DNA of 15,671 nucleotides from an uncultured Collinsella sp. (GCA_900555515.1 USLO01000021.1:1-15671); one strand, 5' to 3'; numbered from the stretch's first letter, positions 1 through 7,406 are shown. A program made the numbers and translations. The notes: a model not told the origin generated them from the sequence alone.

Positions 1-89
1 CCGCTCAGGCAAAAGAGTTCAGCAACTTCCGATCCTTCTGCTCCATAATCGTTAACGGCATAGTCAAAGCAGTCGCCGAGGTTGTTCAT
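1..89 (-). CDS. Partial small ORF after the DUF3990 gene; possible partner or regulator, cut by window edge
   Basis: An ATG at 87-89 on the minus strand opens a frame that runs uninterrupted to the window edge, giving 29 codons. It begins MNNLGDCFDYAVNDYGAEGS and continues with an EVAELF stretch. A GAGG ribosome-binding motif sits five bases before the ATG. The start lies 31 bp after the stop of the DUF3990 gene, so the two are probably co-transcribed. The visible part is acidic and looks like the start of a soluble helical protein. I have a general memory of similar N-termini on helix-turn-helix proteins next to DUF3990 genes in Coriobacteriia, but I cannot confirm this and no DNA-binding motif is visible before the cut. 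That a real gene starts here is likely; its function is unknown. Confidence 0.6.
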   Translation of the reverse strand, partial: MNNLGDCFDYAVNDYGAEGSEVAELFCLS

Positions 90-120
90 TGCATCCTCGA
101 GGTAGTAGACGGGGTATGTC

Positions 121-804
121 CTACTCGGCCCACAATCCGTTAACTCTTGGATCATTTAAATCAACCCTTCCTGCCATCAAATCCCTAATGTCGACACCAT
201 CAGAGTCAAATCCGTTTACCGTATCCAGGTACTTTCGTCGAGCGTTCTGTTCTCGCTCAAATCGTTTGGGATAAAACTCAGCTCCCGAGGCCTGCTTCCA
301 ATCGCGGAACTTAATCGCCGAGAATGCACGCTCACTCATAAGCGCATATTGAATGCCCAAATCCCCCAAAAACATAATGCGCTGCAATTGCCTGAGCGAG
401 ATCATGCCGTTGACAAACTGTCTTGCAAACGAGAAATAGGAATCGTCTGCACGATAGCCTCGAATAACGTCATAGGGAGAAATATCAATCAGGCAGTTAT
501 CCAGCAGATAACGAAGCCCCTCGCGTGCTACTGGCGTTGATACATTGAACTCTCTGTTATTCGCCAGAATTGCAAGCCAGTTGAGAATCGAGAACTCACC
601 TGATTCCAAATCCAAAATCGCAAGGCCATCTAAATCAAGCTCATATCGATTGGCAATGCCATCAGACTCGGTCCGACATGCCCACTCCATTGCCATTTCC
701 TCATGCGGTGTGCAATAAAACCCGCGCCCATAGTCATTGAATTGCCTGCATTTATCCATCGACGGATGCTCGACAATAACCTCCGACCCGTGCCAAAGTT
801 CCAT
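121..804 (-). CDS. DUF3990-like protein, putative ADP-ribosyltransferase-fold toxin or effector
   Basis: The 227-residue product starts MELWHGSEVIVEHP and continues with GRGFYCTPHEEMAMEWA at about residues 26-42, then a later IQYALMSERAFSAIKF segment at about 151-166. This is the pattern I associate with DUF3990. That family is placed in the ADP-ribosyltransferase clan, where the His of the WHGS turn (H5) and the Tyr of GFY (Y30) would line the NAD pocket. I chose the ATG at 804 because GGAGG lies five bases upstream; a TTG four codons earlier falls inside that ribosome-binding site. After about residue 170 there is a charged tail that I do not recognise. It is followed by a truncated ORF and preceded by a perfect 19-bp inverted repeat, an arrangement that suggests an autoregulated toxin-antitoxin or defence module. 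Family assignment is fairly sure; activity and role are inferred. Confidence 0.75.
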   Translation of the reverse strand: MELWHGSEVIVEHPSMDKCRQFNDYGRGFYCTPHEEMAMEWACRTESDGIANRYELDLDGLAILDLESGEFSILNWLAILANNREFNVSTPVAREGLRYLLDNCLIDISPYDVIRGYRADDSYFSFARQFVNGMISLRQLQRIMFLGDLGIQYALMSERAFSAIKFRDWKQASGAEFYPKRFEREQNARRKYLDTVNGFDSDGVDIRDLMAGRVDLNDPRVNGLWAE

Positions 805-822
805 ATCGACCTCCAAACAAAA

Positions 823-869
823 ATATCACCCCAGTGATAGTGTACCAACAACTATCACTGGGGTGATAT
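823..869. promoter_or_regulatory. Perfect 19-bp inverted repeat overlapping the DUF3990 promoter (candidate operator)
   Basis: Bases 823-841 and 851-869 are perfect reverse complements of 19 bp separated by nine bases. Each arm is itself nearly symmetric around ATCAC-CCCA-GTGAT, so two similar binding sites may be present. On the minus strand TTGTTG (846-851) and TGATAT (823-828) are 17 bp apart and could be the -35 and -10 boxes of the DUF3990 gene; a protein bound here would block them. A second reading is a terminator for engB, because the hairpin is followed on the minus strand by TTTTTGTTT. The two readings are not exclusive. Confidence 0.7.
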
Positions 870-905
870 AGATAGATGCAAACTATTGCCTGTCAAGAGC
901 CCCTA

Positions 906-1496
906 CTAGAGGCAAGCTTCGGCGATGCGGCGCTTGAGTTCGTCGATGCCCACACCGGTTTGGGAGCTTGTGATGATCACGTTCTCGGCCGGGACGTTGA
1001 GCTGCTTTTTGATGGCTGATGCCTGGCGAGCCTGCTGGGTGCGGCTGAGCTTGTCGGCCTTGGTGAGACAGACGATAAAGTTGAACTCGTTGCCCTGCAG
1101 GTAGTCAATCATGTCATGGTCGAGCTTACTGGGGTCGTGGCGAATATCCACCAGCGACACGACCAGGTTAAAGCTGCGCTCCGAGTCGAAGAAGTCGCCG
1201 ATGAGCTCGGCCCAGCGGTCGCGCTCGGCCTTGGAGCGACGGGCGAAACCGTAACCCGGCAGGTCGACGAAGTGCACGTCGTCGGCCTCAAAGAAGTTGA
1301 TGTTGCTCGTCTTGCCCGGCGTGCTCGAAACCTTGACCAGGTTCTTGCGGCCAAAGAGCTTGTTCATGATGGAGGACTTGCCCACGTTGGAGCGGCCCAC
1401 AAAGCTCACCTCGGGACAGGTGGACTCGGGGATCTGCGAAACCTTGCCATAGCTGGCGACGAACTTGGCAAGCTGGTAGTTAATGGAATCGGCCAT
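906..1496 (-). CDS. engB: Ribosome biogenesis GTP-binding protein EngB (YihA/YsxC)
   Basis: This is a 196-residue TrmE-Era-EngA-EngB-Septin-like GTPase that acts in the cytoplasm in late assembly of the large ribosomal subunit. All G motifs are visible: G1 GRSNVGKSS (34-42), G2 within TPGKT (59-63), G3 DLPG (78-81) in the DLPGYGFA signature, G4 TKAD (145-148) and G5 SSQ (177-179). Length matches the family. The ATG at 1496 is preceded by AAGGAG with five bases of spacing; a GTG two codons earlier overlaps that site and is unlikely to be used. The gene starts 42 bp after the nucleosidase gene stops, so co-transcription is plausible. In many bacteria engB follows lon or clpX; here it does not. 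Nothing is damaged or missing. Confidence 0.97.
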   Translation of the reverse strand: MADSINYQLAKFVASYGKVSQIPESTCPEVSFVGRSNVGKSSIMNKLFGRKNLVKVSSTPGKTSNINFFEADDVHFVDLPGYGFARRSKAERDRWAELIGDFFDSERSFNLVVSLVDIRHDPSKLDHDMIDYLQGNEFNFIVCLTKADKLSRTQQARQASAIKKQLNVPAENVIITSSQTGVGIDELKRRIAEACL

Positions 1497-1538
1497 GGAC
1501 ACTCCTTGGTCGTAGGTTTTTACAAAACGGGCGCGCTA

Positions 1539-2276
1539 TTACGCGGCGGCGATACGACGAACGATGTCAAGCGTGATGCCGCTCGCGGTACGAGCGTACT
1601 CATCCAAATCGAACTCGCGCTCACAAAACGCGTCATATGCCTCGTCACAATTATCGCTGATAGCGCGCAGTACCAGGCAATCGACACCATTCTTGGCCGC
1701 GATGTGCGCAATTGCCGCGCCCTCCATCTCGACGCAATCGGCATGCGTGGCCTCAATCGCAGCGTTACGCATGGCGTCACCCGTAACAAAGCGGTCACCC
1801 GTGGCGATAGTGCCACACAGGAACTGCTTGGGGTCCTTCTTCGCAGAAGTCTCATCCGCCGAGGCATCCACAAATCCATGCTCGGCAAGCACGGCGGCGG
1901 CAACATCAGCCAACGCCGGCGTCGAGACAAACTCCTCGAGCCCCGGCGCGGACTCGGCGATGAGTGCCGTATCGGTATCCAGATAGCGCAGGCACTTGCC
2001 TATAACCACGTCGTTAATATGCAGTTTAGGGTTTAGGCCTCCCGCGATACCTGAAAACACAACGGCCTGCGGGGCGTATTTGCTGATGAGATGCTGCGTT
2101 GCGGCAGCGGCGTTCACGGTACCCATGCCAGCGGTCGTGGCGACCACCGTCAGACCGTCAAGCTCGCCGCTCACAACGGTCAAGCCCGCCTCCTGCGCCT
2201 CATGTGCGCCACTCAGCTCTTCTTTAATCTGCGCAACCTCTTTTTCGAGTGCGCCTATGATCGCGATGGTTGCCAT
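1539..2276 (-). CDS. mtnN: 5'-methylthioadenosine/S-adenosylhomocysteine nucleosidase
   Basis: The 245-residue cytoplasmic enzyme cleaves adenine from methylthioadenosine and S-adenosylhomocysteine, by-products of methyl transfer and polyamine or quorum-signal synthesis. It starts MATIAIIGALEKEV, where E11 matches the catalytic-site Glu of this family. It then has FSGIAGGLN (74-82), the GDRFV segment (160-164), VEMEGAAIAH (182-191) with the ribose-binding Glu, and RAISDN (204-209) with the catalytic Asp at 208. I chose the ATG at 2276 over an in-frame TTG four codons upstream; GGGGG five bases before the ATG serves as a loose ribosome-binding site. The insert around residues 137-150 is a little longer than I expect for the family. 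It lies 79 bp after the serine-hydrolase gene. Confidence 0.93.
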   Translation of the reverse strand: MATIAIIGALEKEVAQIKEELSGAHEAQEAGLTVVSGELDGLTVVATTAGMGTVNAAAATQHLISKYAPQAVVFSGIAGGLNPKLHINDVVIGKCLRYLDTDTALIAESAPGLEEFVSTPALADVAAAVLAEHGFVDASADETSAKKDPKQFLCGTIATGDRFVTGDAMRNAAIEATHADCVEMEGAAIAHIAAKNGVDCLVLRAISDNCDEAYDAFCEREFDLDEYARTASGITLDIVRRIAAA

Positions 2277-2355
2277 GCCATCCCCCAAATCCGTGCAAAT
2301 TGCTTATCCACGGTATGGTACCAGCATTTTGGCTCTTTCACTTTTTACGAAGTCG

Positions 2356-3474
2356 CTAGGCCAACGAGGACCGCACATCATAGAGCGCCTTTGCAATCGC
2401 GGCCACGGCCTCACTCGATTGGTCGCTCCACGGCATCGACGTCATGATGCTCATAACATAGCTATGGCCGTCGACGTCGATCAGTCCGGCATCACATGTC
2501 GAATAGCAACCGTCCTCGCTGATCCAGCCTGCCTTGTTGCGCACCGAGACTTGATCGTCCGCAATGCCATCGCGAATAAACGAGCGCGATGTTGATGCCA
2601 GAAGGCCCGACAACCACTGTGAAGTCTCGGTATCCGTGCTCAGATACTCGCTCATCTCACGCCATAACCTAGCAGAAGTGCGCGGGCAATAGGTGGGAAA
2701 ATCACTCATCGGATCGAGTGCGGTATCGTAATCGACGCCAAGACTGACAATCCAATCCTCGTAACCGACACGGTCAAACGCCGCGCGTAACGCAATAAAC
2801 GAATCGTTATCCGAATTAACGACCGCGGCCTCGATTAGGTCGCGCACCGTCTGCCAGCCCATGTTATAGCCACCATAGGTGCCAAGGGAATCATCGAGTG
2901 AGACCTGACCCGTCTCGACCAGGGATTCGCAGATGTACAACGCATAGAGTGCCTTGTAGCTACTCGCGCCGTAAACCTCGACATCGGCGTTATACGTCAC
3001 GCCCTTGCCGCTCGACAGATCGTAAAACACCACGCCCACATCGCCCAATTCCTGGGCCCGATCAAGGGCATCTTGGAGCGCGGCGAGGCTCTCATCCTCC
3101 AGGGCGGGGATCTGGTCATCAACTAGTGAGAAGGTCTGCACGGTATCGCCTGAGGGAATATCGTTAAAGTCCGCCTTCGAAAGCCTCGTCTTGAGGCTCG
3201 CTGTCGACAGGGTTTGGCTTGCGGTGGCTTTAGATTCAGAGACCTTTTTGTTTTGCGTCTGTACCGTTGACGCATCTGAGTGTGCCATTCGCTCCGACGC
3301 GTAGGTTTTGGCGGTAATTCCGAGGATAATAACCGCCAACGTCAGCATCCCAATGGCGGCAATCTTCGCCACGCGGGTGCGAGCGTCAGCAAGGCCACGC
3401 GAAGACGTGTCCTTCGTCTCATATCTGCTGCTATGCTGCGGCACATACTCGTCCCGCGATGCGTTGTTTCGCAC
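2356..3474 (-). CDS. Membrane-anchored class A beta-lactamase-fold serine hydrolase
   Basis: This is a 372-residue protein with a basic N-terminal stretch, one hydrophobic segment at about 37-55 and a Ser/Thr-rich linker to about 120, then a beta-lactamase/transpeptidase-like domain. The catalytic motifs are S171-x-x-K174 (in GASSYKALY), SDN at 221-223 (VNSDNDSF) and KAG at 314-316 in place of the usual KTG. The single hydrophobic segment points to an outer-face, membrane-tethered enzyme. The ExxLN omega-loop motif that supplies Glu166 in true class A beta-lactamases is not visible between SDN and KAG, so it may be a penicillin-interacting or D,D-peptidase-like cell-wall enzyme and need not confer resistance. 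The start is GTG at 3474 with AGGAG five bases before it. A repeat-rich gap lies upstream. Confidence 0.8.
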   Translation of the reverse strand: MRNNASRDEYVPQHSSRYETKDTSSRGLADARTRVAKIAAIGMLTLAVIILGITAKTYASERMAHSDASTVQTQNKKVSESKATASQTLSTASLKTRLSKADFNDIPSGDTVQTFSLVDDQIPALEDESLAALQDALDRAQELGDVGVVFYDLSSGKGVTYNADVEVYGASSYKALYALYICESLVETGQVSLDDSLGTYGGYNMGWQTVRDLIEAAVVNSDNDSFIALRAAFDRVGYEDWIVSLGVDYDTALDPMSDFPTYCPRTSARLWREMSEYLSTDTETSQWLSGLLASTSRSFIRDGIADDQVSVRNKAGWISEDGCYSTCDAGLIDVDGHSYVMSIMTSMPWSDQSSEAVAAIAKALYDVRSSLA

Positions 3475-3553
3475 GTGGTCTCCTGACTGCTACCGTTTAT
3501 ATACGAGCAGCATAATACCGAGCAGGCATTTCTTTCCAAAGATATTCAGCGGC

Positions 3554-3583
3554 GTTTAAGGTGTCTTCGTTTAAGGTGTCTTT
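3554..3583. repeat. Tandem direct repeat, 2 x 15 bp
   Basis: Bases 3554-3568 and 3569-3583 are 15-mers, GTTTAAGGTGTCTTC and GTTTAAGGTGTCTTT, differing only at the last base. They lie 80 to 110 bp upstream of the serine-hydrolase start. They may be a small duplication or a paired binding site; nothing further supports either. Confidence 0.85.
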
Positions 3584-3647
3584 AAAGAAACCACAAGCGT
3601 ATTTATCCAAATGGCACGATTCTGTTGCGCATCTCCGCCCAAAACGC

Positions 3648-3714
3648 AGTTGCGGTGGAATAGTTCCTGTTTGGGCGGCATAAGCCGAAAAACAAGAACC
3701 ATTCCACCGCAACT
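3648..3714. repeat. Long imperfect inverted repeat (25-bp arms), REP- or MITE-like
   Basis: Bases 3648-3672 pair with 3690-3714 as reverse complements with 23 of 25 matches. The 17-base middle contains CGGC (3676-3679) and GCCG (3684-3687), which extend the fold into one long hairpin. CCGCCCAAA (3635-3643) is a perfect 9-base complement of TTTGGGCGG (3670-3678) and would pair instead of the main stem, so two folds compete. No T-run follows on either strand, which argues against a simple terminator. It could be a dispersed repeat element. Confidence 0.8.
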
Positions 3715-3741
3715 TGACGGGGCTCTTTGGCAATCAACTTG

Positions 3742-3790
3742 GTGCCCAGGGGCACTCATTTAAGTCTGTCCCCAATGAGTCCCCTTGGGG
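3742..3790 (-). terminator. Cluster of overlapping hairpins after pflA (possible terminator)
   Basis: Just downstream of the pflA stop, GGGG-C-ACTCATT (3749-3760) pairs with AATGAGTCCCC (3774-3784), an 11-bp stem with one bulged base. The same CCCC can instead pair with GGGG at 3787-3790, and GTGCCC (3742-3747) can pair with GGGCAC (3750-3755). It sits where a terminator for pflA is expected, but it lacks a T-run, so intrinsic termination is uncertain. Confidence 0.45.
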
Positions 3791-3805
3791 AGCGAAAATG
3801 GCTCG

Positions 3806-4624
3806 CTAGCCGATGGCGTTTTTGAGTTCCGCGCGGCGCTTTTTCATGCCCGTCATGACGGCGTTGCGCAGCTCGGGCATGCGCGCGGTATCCATCTGTG
3901 GAACGCCCTCGAGCTTATAGGGAATGCCCAGTTGCTCGTACTTGACGACACCCATCGTGTGATACGGCAGCATTTCCAGACCGACCACGTTATGCCACGG
4001 GGCGATCAGGCGACCGAGCTTCTCGCATTCCTCCACCGTATCGGTGATACCCGGCACTACCACGTGGCGAATAACAACCTTAATCTTGCGACGCGCGAGC
4101 TCATCACCAAACGCCAGAATGCGTGCGGGATCGCAACCGGTCAGCTTTTTATGCTCGACGGGATCGGCGTGTTTAATGTCGAGCAGCACCATATCGGTCT
4201 CGTTGAGTACGGCATCGAACTTCTCGGGATGCGCGGGATCGAACGCATAGCCGCAGCTATCCAAGCAGGTATGCACGCGACCATCAGAGTTATTGTGCAT
4301 GGCGCGGAACAGGTCGGCTAAAAACGCGGGCTGCAGGAGCGGCTCGCCGCCGGACACCGTAATACCGCCGCTGCGGTAAAACTCATGGTTGCTCTGGAAC
4401 TCGTCCATCAGGTGCTCGACGGTCACCATGGTGCCGCCGTTAACCGACCAGGTGTCGGGGTTGTGGCAATACGCACAGCGCATGGGGCAGCCCTGAACAA
4501 ACACCACAAAGCGAATGCCGGGTCCATCGACCGTTCCCATCGTCTCAATCGAATGCACGCGGCCCAGGGCAAACGCAGAGTCCTCGGGACGAGCGTCCAC
4601 ACCCTCGAGCGTCATCTCAGCCAT
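3806..4624 (-). CDS. pflA: Pyruvate formate-lyase-activating enzyme, radical SAM
   Basis: PflA uses S-adenosylmethionine and a [4Fe-4S] cluster to abstract a hydrogen from the PFL glycine and so create the glycyl radical. The 272-residue product has the start SIETMGTVDGPGIRFVVF, followed by the cluster motif C46-x3-C50-x2-C53 (CPMRCAYCHNPDTW), the GGITVSGGEPLLQ SAM-binding stretch and DIKHADPVEHKKLTG. All are typical of PflA. The ATG at 4624 has a modest AAGG upstream; ATGs at 4645 and 4615 are alternatives, and the N-terminal 15 or so residues are not conserved. It follows degV by 186 bp. Its substrate genes lie about 7 kb upstream beyond the sugar block, so the usual pflB-pflA pairing is broken. 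Here the substrate glycine is on the separate small protein at 11966-12217. Confidence 0.95.
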   Translation of the reverse strand: MAEMTLEGVDARPEDSAFALGRVHSIETMGTVDGPGIRFVVFVQGCPMRCAYCHNPDTWSVNGGTMVTVEHLMDEFQSNHEFYRSGGITVSGGEPLLQPAFLADLFRAMHNNSDGRVHTCLDSCGYAFDPAHPEKFDAVLNETDMVLLDIKHADPVEHKKLTGCDPARILAFGDELARRKIKVVIRHVVVPGITDTVEECEKLGRLIAPWHNVVGLEMLPYHTMGVVKYEQLGIPYKLEGVPQMDTARMPELRNAVMTGMKKRRAELKNAIG

Positions 4625-4746
4625 TCCCGCTACCTTGCCTCTCATTGGTTTTAGCTACATAAATGCCAGAGTCATTCTAGCCCATATGCATGATGGCGAA
4701 ACGGTTTAGCGGTCAATTGGGTTGTTCTATTTGGCCCCACGCAAGA

Positions 4747-4779
4747 GCGGCGGGAAGGTTGTCGCAACCCGCCCGCCGC
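4747..4779 (-). terminator. GC-rich hairpin after degV
   Basis: GCGGCGGG (4747-4754) pairs with CCCGCCGC (4772-4779), and inside it GGTTG (4757-4761) pairs with CAACC (4765-4769) around a three-base loop. It begins about 30 bp after the degV stop. The position and strength suit a terminator between degV and pflA, but no T-run follows on the minus strand. Confidence 0.5.
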
Positions 4780-4810
4780 CGAGGCAATAGAAATCGATAG
4801 ACGCCAGGCC

Positions 4811-5665
4811 TTACGCTTTAAGCGTGAGCACCGCACCGAAGGCGGTCGGGCCGCAATGGCTCGAGATGACGCCGCCGACCTGAGCCCAGGTAACGTCCTT
4901 AAAGCCCAGGTCATGCGCATAGACTTCCATGTCATCGCGCAGCTCCTGGGAAAGGCCTACCGAATACGCCAGGCCAATGTGCGAGTAGTCGATCTCGCCC
5001 TTCGCAACCATGTGGTCAATAAAGGCGCGGGCGCACTTGAGCATAGAGCCGCGGAACTTCTTGGTCGCCACAAACTTACCGCCCGTTACCTCAATGCAGG
5101 GCTTAATCTTGAGCAGGTGGGCGCCAAGGAATGCCACGTTGGACAGACGACCGCCTGCCTTAAGGAAGGCTAGGTCGGTAGGAACAAAGCCCAGCAGCAC
5201 ACGGTCCATGACGGAATTCGTGAAGGCGAAGATCTCGTCGACGGTGGCATCGGGGTGAGCCTCGATGTATTTGGCAGTCTCGACGACAACGAGCGACTGG
5301 CCCACCGAGACAAAGCGCGTGTCCATGGAGTAGACGTAGTCGCGCCCCTTGGCGGCGATCTTCGATGATTGATGCGAGCAGGTCGTGGCCTCGGAGTACG
5401 CAAGATGCAGAATGGTCGCATCGGGCTGCTCGGCATGGATACGGTCGTACACGTGAGCAAAATCCGCAGGCGCGCAGCCGCTGGTCTTGGGCATTACGCC
5501 AAACTCGTTGCAGCGCGAGTAAATCTCGAGCGGATCGATCGAGCCGTCCTCGACGGTCTCGTCACCAATCGTGACATGCATGGGCACGCGCACGATGCCG
5601 TAGCGCTCGCAGAGCTCCGGCGTCACATCCGACCCAGACTCAACCACGATTACATACTTGCCCAT
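4811..5665 (-). CDS. DegV family fatty-acid-binding protein
   Basis: The 284-residue product starts MGKYVIVVESGSDVTPE and has the family signposts: PKTSGCAPADF near residue 60 (the Thr-Ser-x-Pro-type turn), AYSEATTCSHQSSKIAA near 90-105 (lipid carboxylate loop) and DTRFVSVGQSLVV near 115-128. DegV proteins bind fatty acids in the cytoplasm, and some partner the FakA kinase in phosphorylating exogenous fatty acids. The frame is open 37 codons further upstream, but that part has no family similarity, so I start at the ATG at 5665. The ribosome-binding site is weak, and a GTG at 5674 is a possible alternative. A 276-bp gap separates it from scrB, so it probably has its own promoter. Confidence 0.88.
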   Translation of the reverse strand: MGKYVIVVESGSDVTPELCERYGIVRVPMHVTIGDETVEDGSIDPLEIYSRCNEFGVMPKTSGCAPADFAHVYDRIHAEQPDATILHLAYSEATTCSHQSSKIAAKGRDYVYSMDTRFVSVGQSLVVVETAKYIEAHPDATVDEIFAFTNSVMDRVLLGFVPTDLAFLKAGGRLSNVAFLGAHLLKIKPCIEVTGGKFVATKKFRGSMLKCARAFIDHMVAKGEIDYSHIGLAYSVGLSQELRDDMEVYAHDLGFKDVTWAQVGGVISSHCGPTAFGAVLTLKA

Positions 5666-5941
5666 TCTTATCACGACCCATCTCGACGTTGGCTTTTCAA
5701 TACATGACACGCGCCGCCGCACTGTTGCACAACGGCGTCCAAGCGCCAAAGAGACGCCGCCCCTTGCGCACAACAAAGGACAGCGTCTCCCTGGAAAACT
5801 CCGTGCTTATCTGAGATTCTACACGGTTTATTAAGGAGTGTTACTTATTCCGCAAACGGTCGCTATACGCGATAAACGGTAGTTCGCTGCAGCAACTGCG
5901 ACACATTCCGCCCAGCAAGTCCAATCGCGCTCCACACACGG

Positions 5942-7384
5942 TTAATGCGCGAGGCGGTAGAAATCCATCGACGCCGCACCCTCGGCGTGCAGCTCCATCG
6001 CCGGAACCGCCGGCGAATAGGTACGGCTCGTAAGTGCTGCCTCTCCACCGTTGGCAAAAATCTCGACCATCGTAGTGTCCGAAAGCACGCGCAGGTCGCG
6101 AAGTTCGCCGAGCTCGATCGACCTCTGGTCGCGTCCATAGCCTTCGTCGCCCATATCGAGGGTAAGCATCCCGTCCGTATAACGCACAAAGACACCCTTG
6201 CGGATTTCGAGCTCGATCATCTTGGCTCCCTCGCAGGAAACCACGACATCAAACAGGCGTCCCGGCTCCTCAACGGTCTCATCGCCTGTCGCGCGAACGC
6301 AGTCGCCGCGCATTCTCTCAATCTCGTGCGCCGGCTGCTGGCAGAGCTTGCCATCGCGTATGCTCAGCTCTCGCGGCACCGTCAACGCGCACTGCCACCC
6401 GCGCGCCACCGTCGGGCTTTCCGCCTTCGCATCGGGGCAACCCGACCATCCGATCATCAAACGCCGACCCACAGCGTCCTCAAAGGACTGCGGGGCATAG
6501 AAATCAAAACCGGCATCAACCATCGGAGGCATGCCCTGGCCGACGATCTTAAAGCTCGGCGCCCCCCAATCGGCCTCGATGGAGAACCACACGCACTGAT
6601 GCGGATTGCGGTAACGCCAGCCATCGGCGGGCACGCCCTGCGGGCAGCAAACGAGAATAAGCTCGCCATCAAGCTCAAACAGATCAGGGCACTCCCACAT
6701 AAAGCCAAACTTCTCGCCCAGCTCAATGCGCGTCGCATAGCTCCAGCCCTCTAGATCGCGCGAAGTATAGACAAGCACACAGCCACGATCGTCTTTCGTA
6801 CGAGCGCCCAGAACCATGTAGTAGATACCATCGTGCTCAAGGATCTTAGGGTCGCGCACGTGCGTACCGATATCGTCGGGGTAATCGACCGGCCCAACAG
6901 CTATGCGCTTCTCGCCCAATTCGTCGGGATTCTCGGCAACCATATGAATTTGGTTTTGCTCACGGCCCGTCAACACGTAGTCGTAATCATCGCGGTCAAA
7001 ATGCTTAACGTTGCCGGTATAGAAGTAGTGAATCTTGCCGTCGTGTACAAAGGCAGAACCAGAATACGCTCCGCTCGAATCCAAATCGGAATCGGGGAAC
7101 AGCACAGGGCCGTGATTCTCGTACGTCACAAAATCCTTTGTTGTCAGATGGTTCCAAAGCACTGGACCGCCATGCGCAGCATCGAATGGATCGTATTGGT
7201 GATAGATATGATACGTATCACCGATCTGCACCAAACCGTTGGGGTCGTTGAGCCAGCCAAGCTCAGGCTCCACATGGAACAGGAGCCTATCGGGGTCGGA
7301 CGCGATGCGACCCGCCGTCTCATCCTGTCCGGCACGCCACTGCTCATAGTCCGCGCGTGTCACCTTATTTTTTTGATTAAACAT
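5942..7384 (-). CDS. scrB: GH32 sucrose-6-phosphate hydrolase (invertase)
   Basis: ScrB splits sucrose 6-phosphate, delivered by the PTS, into glucose 6-phosphate and fructose. The 480-residue protein has the full GH32 catalytic set: WLNDPNG at 44-50 with nucleophile D47, RDP at 177-179 with the transition-state Asp, and ECPD at 231-234 with acid/base E231. The five-bladed propeller spans about 35-330 and the C-terminal beta-sandwich the rest. No signal peptide is visible, which fits a cytoplasmic phosphosugar hydrolase. The ATG at 7384 has only a weak GGCG ribosome-binding site. It is the last gene of the sugar block and lies 101 bp after scrA, with a strong hairpin in the gap. True specificity, sucrose or a longer fructoside, cannot be read from sequence alone. 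Confidence 0.9.
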   Translation of the reverse strand: MFNQKNKVTRADYEQWRAGQDETAGRIASDPDRLLFHVEPELGWLNDPNGLVQIGDTYHIYHQYDPFDAAHGGPVLWNHLTTKDFVTYENHGPVLFPDSDLDSSGAYSGSAFVHDGKIHYFYTGNVKHFDRDDYDYVLTGREQNQIHMVAENPDELGEKRIAVGPVDYPDDIGTHVRDPKILEHDGIYYMVLGARTKDDRGCVLVYTSRDLEGWSYATRIELGEKFGFMWECPDLFELDGELILVCCPQGVPADGWRYRNPHQCVWFSIEADWGAPSFKIVGQGMPPMVDAGFDFYAPQSFEDAVGRRLMIGWSGCPDAKAESPTVARGWQCALTVPRELSIRDGKLCQQPAHEIERMRGDCVRATGDETVEEPGRLFDVVVSCEGAKMIELEIRKGVFVRYTDGMLTLDMGDEGYGRDQRSIELGELRDLRVLSDTTMVEIFANGGEAALTSRTYSPAVPAMELHAEGAASMDFYRLAH

Positions 7385-7406
7385 CGCCGTTGACTTTCTC
7401 GTCTAT

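Larger units (their letters stand above)
3475..3805. other. 331-bp repeat-rich gap between pflA and the serine-hydrolase gene
   Basis: I see no credible gene here. It holds, from left to right, a 2 x 15-bp tandem repeat, a 25-bp imperfect inverted repeat with a competing 9-bp pairing, and a cluster of hairpins next to the pflA stop. An open frame of 78 codons on the minus strand (3497-3733) runs through the palindrome from a TTG without a ribosome-binding site, so I do not call it. The promoter of the serine-hydrolase gene should lie within about 100 bp of 3474, but no box stands out. Confidence 0.7.

Noticed and set aside
1116..2036. 306-codon open frame on the plus strand
   Set aside because: It is antisense to both engB and the nucleosidase gene and has no family similarity.
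3497..3733. 78-codon minus-strand frame through the palindrome upstream of the serine hydrolase
   Set aside because: It starts at TTG without a ribosome-binding site and its length comes from the inverted repeat; more likely part of a repeat element.
5666..5776. 37-codon N-terminal extension of DegV
   Set aside because: It has no similarity to DegV proteins, is rich in Arg and Cys, and the family start MGKYVIVVESGSD fits exactly at 5665.
5751..5789. GAGACGC/GCGTCTC inverted repeat upstream of degV
   Set aside because: It has only 7 bp of pairing with a 25-base loop, too weak to call a terminator or operator.
5854..5880. Two AAACGGT motifs 20 bp apart, like the operator core
   Set aside because: They lack the TGTCA flank of the four good operators and lie between scrB and degV; probably chance.
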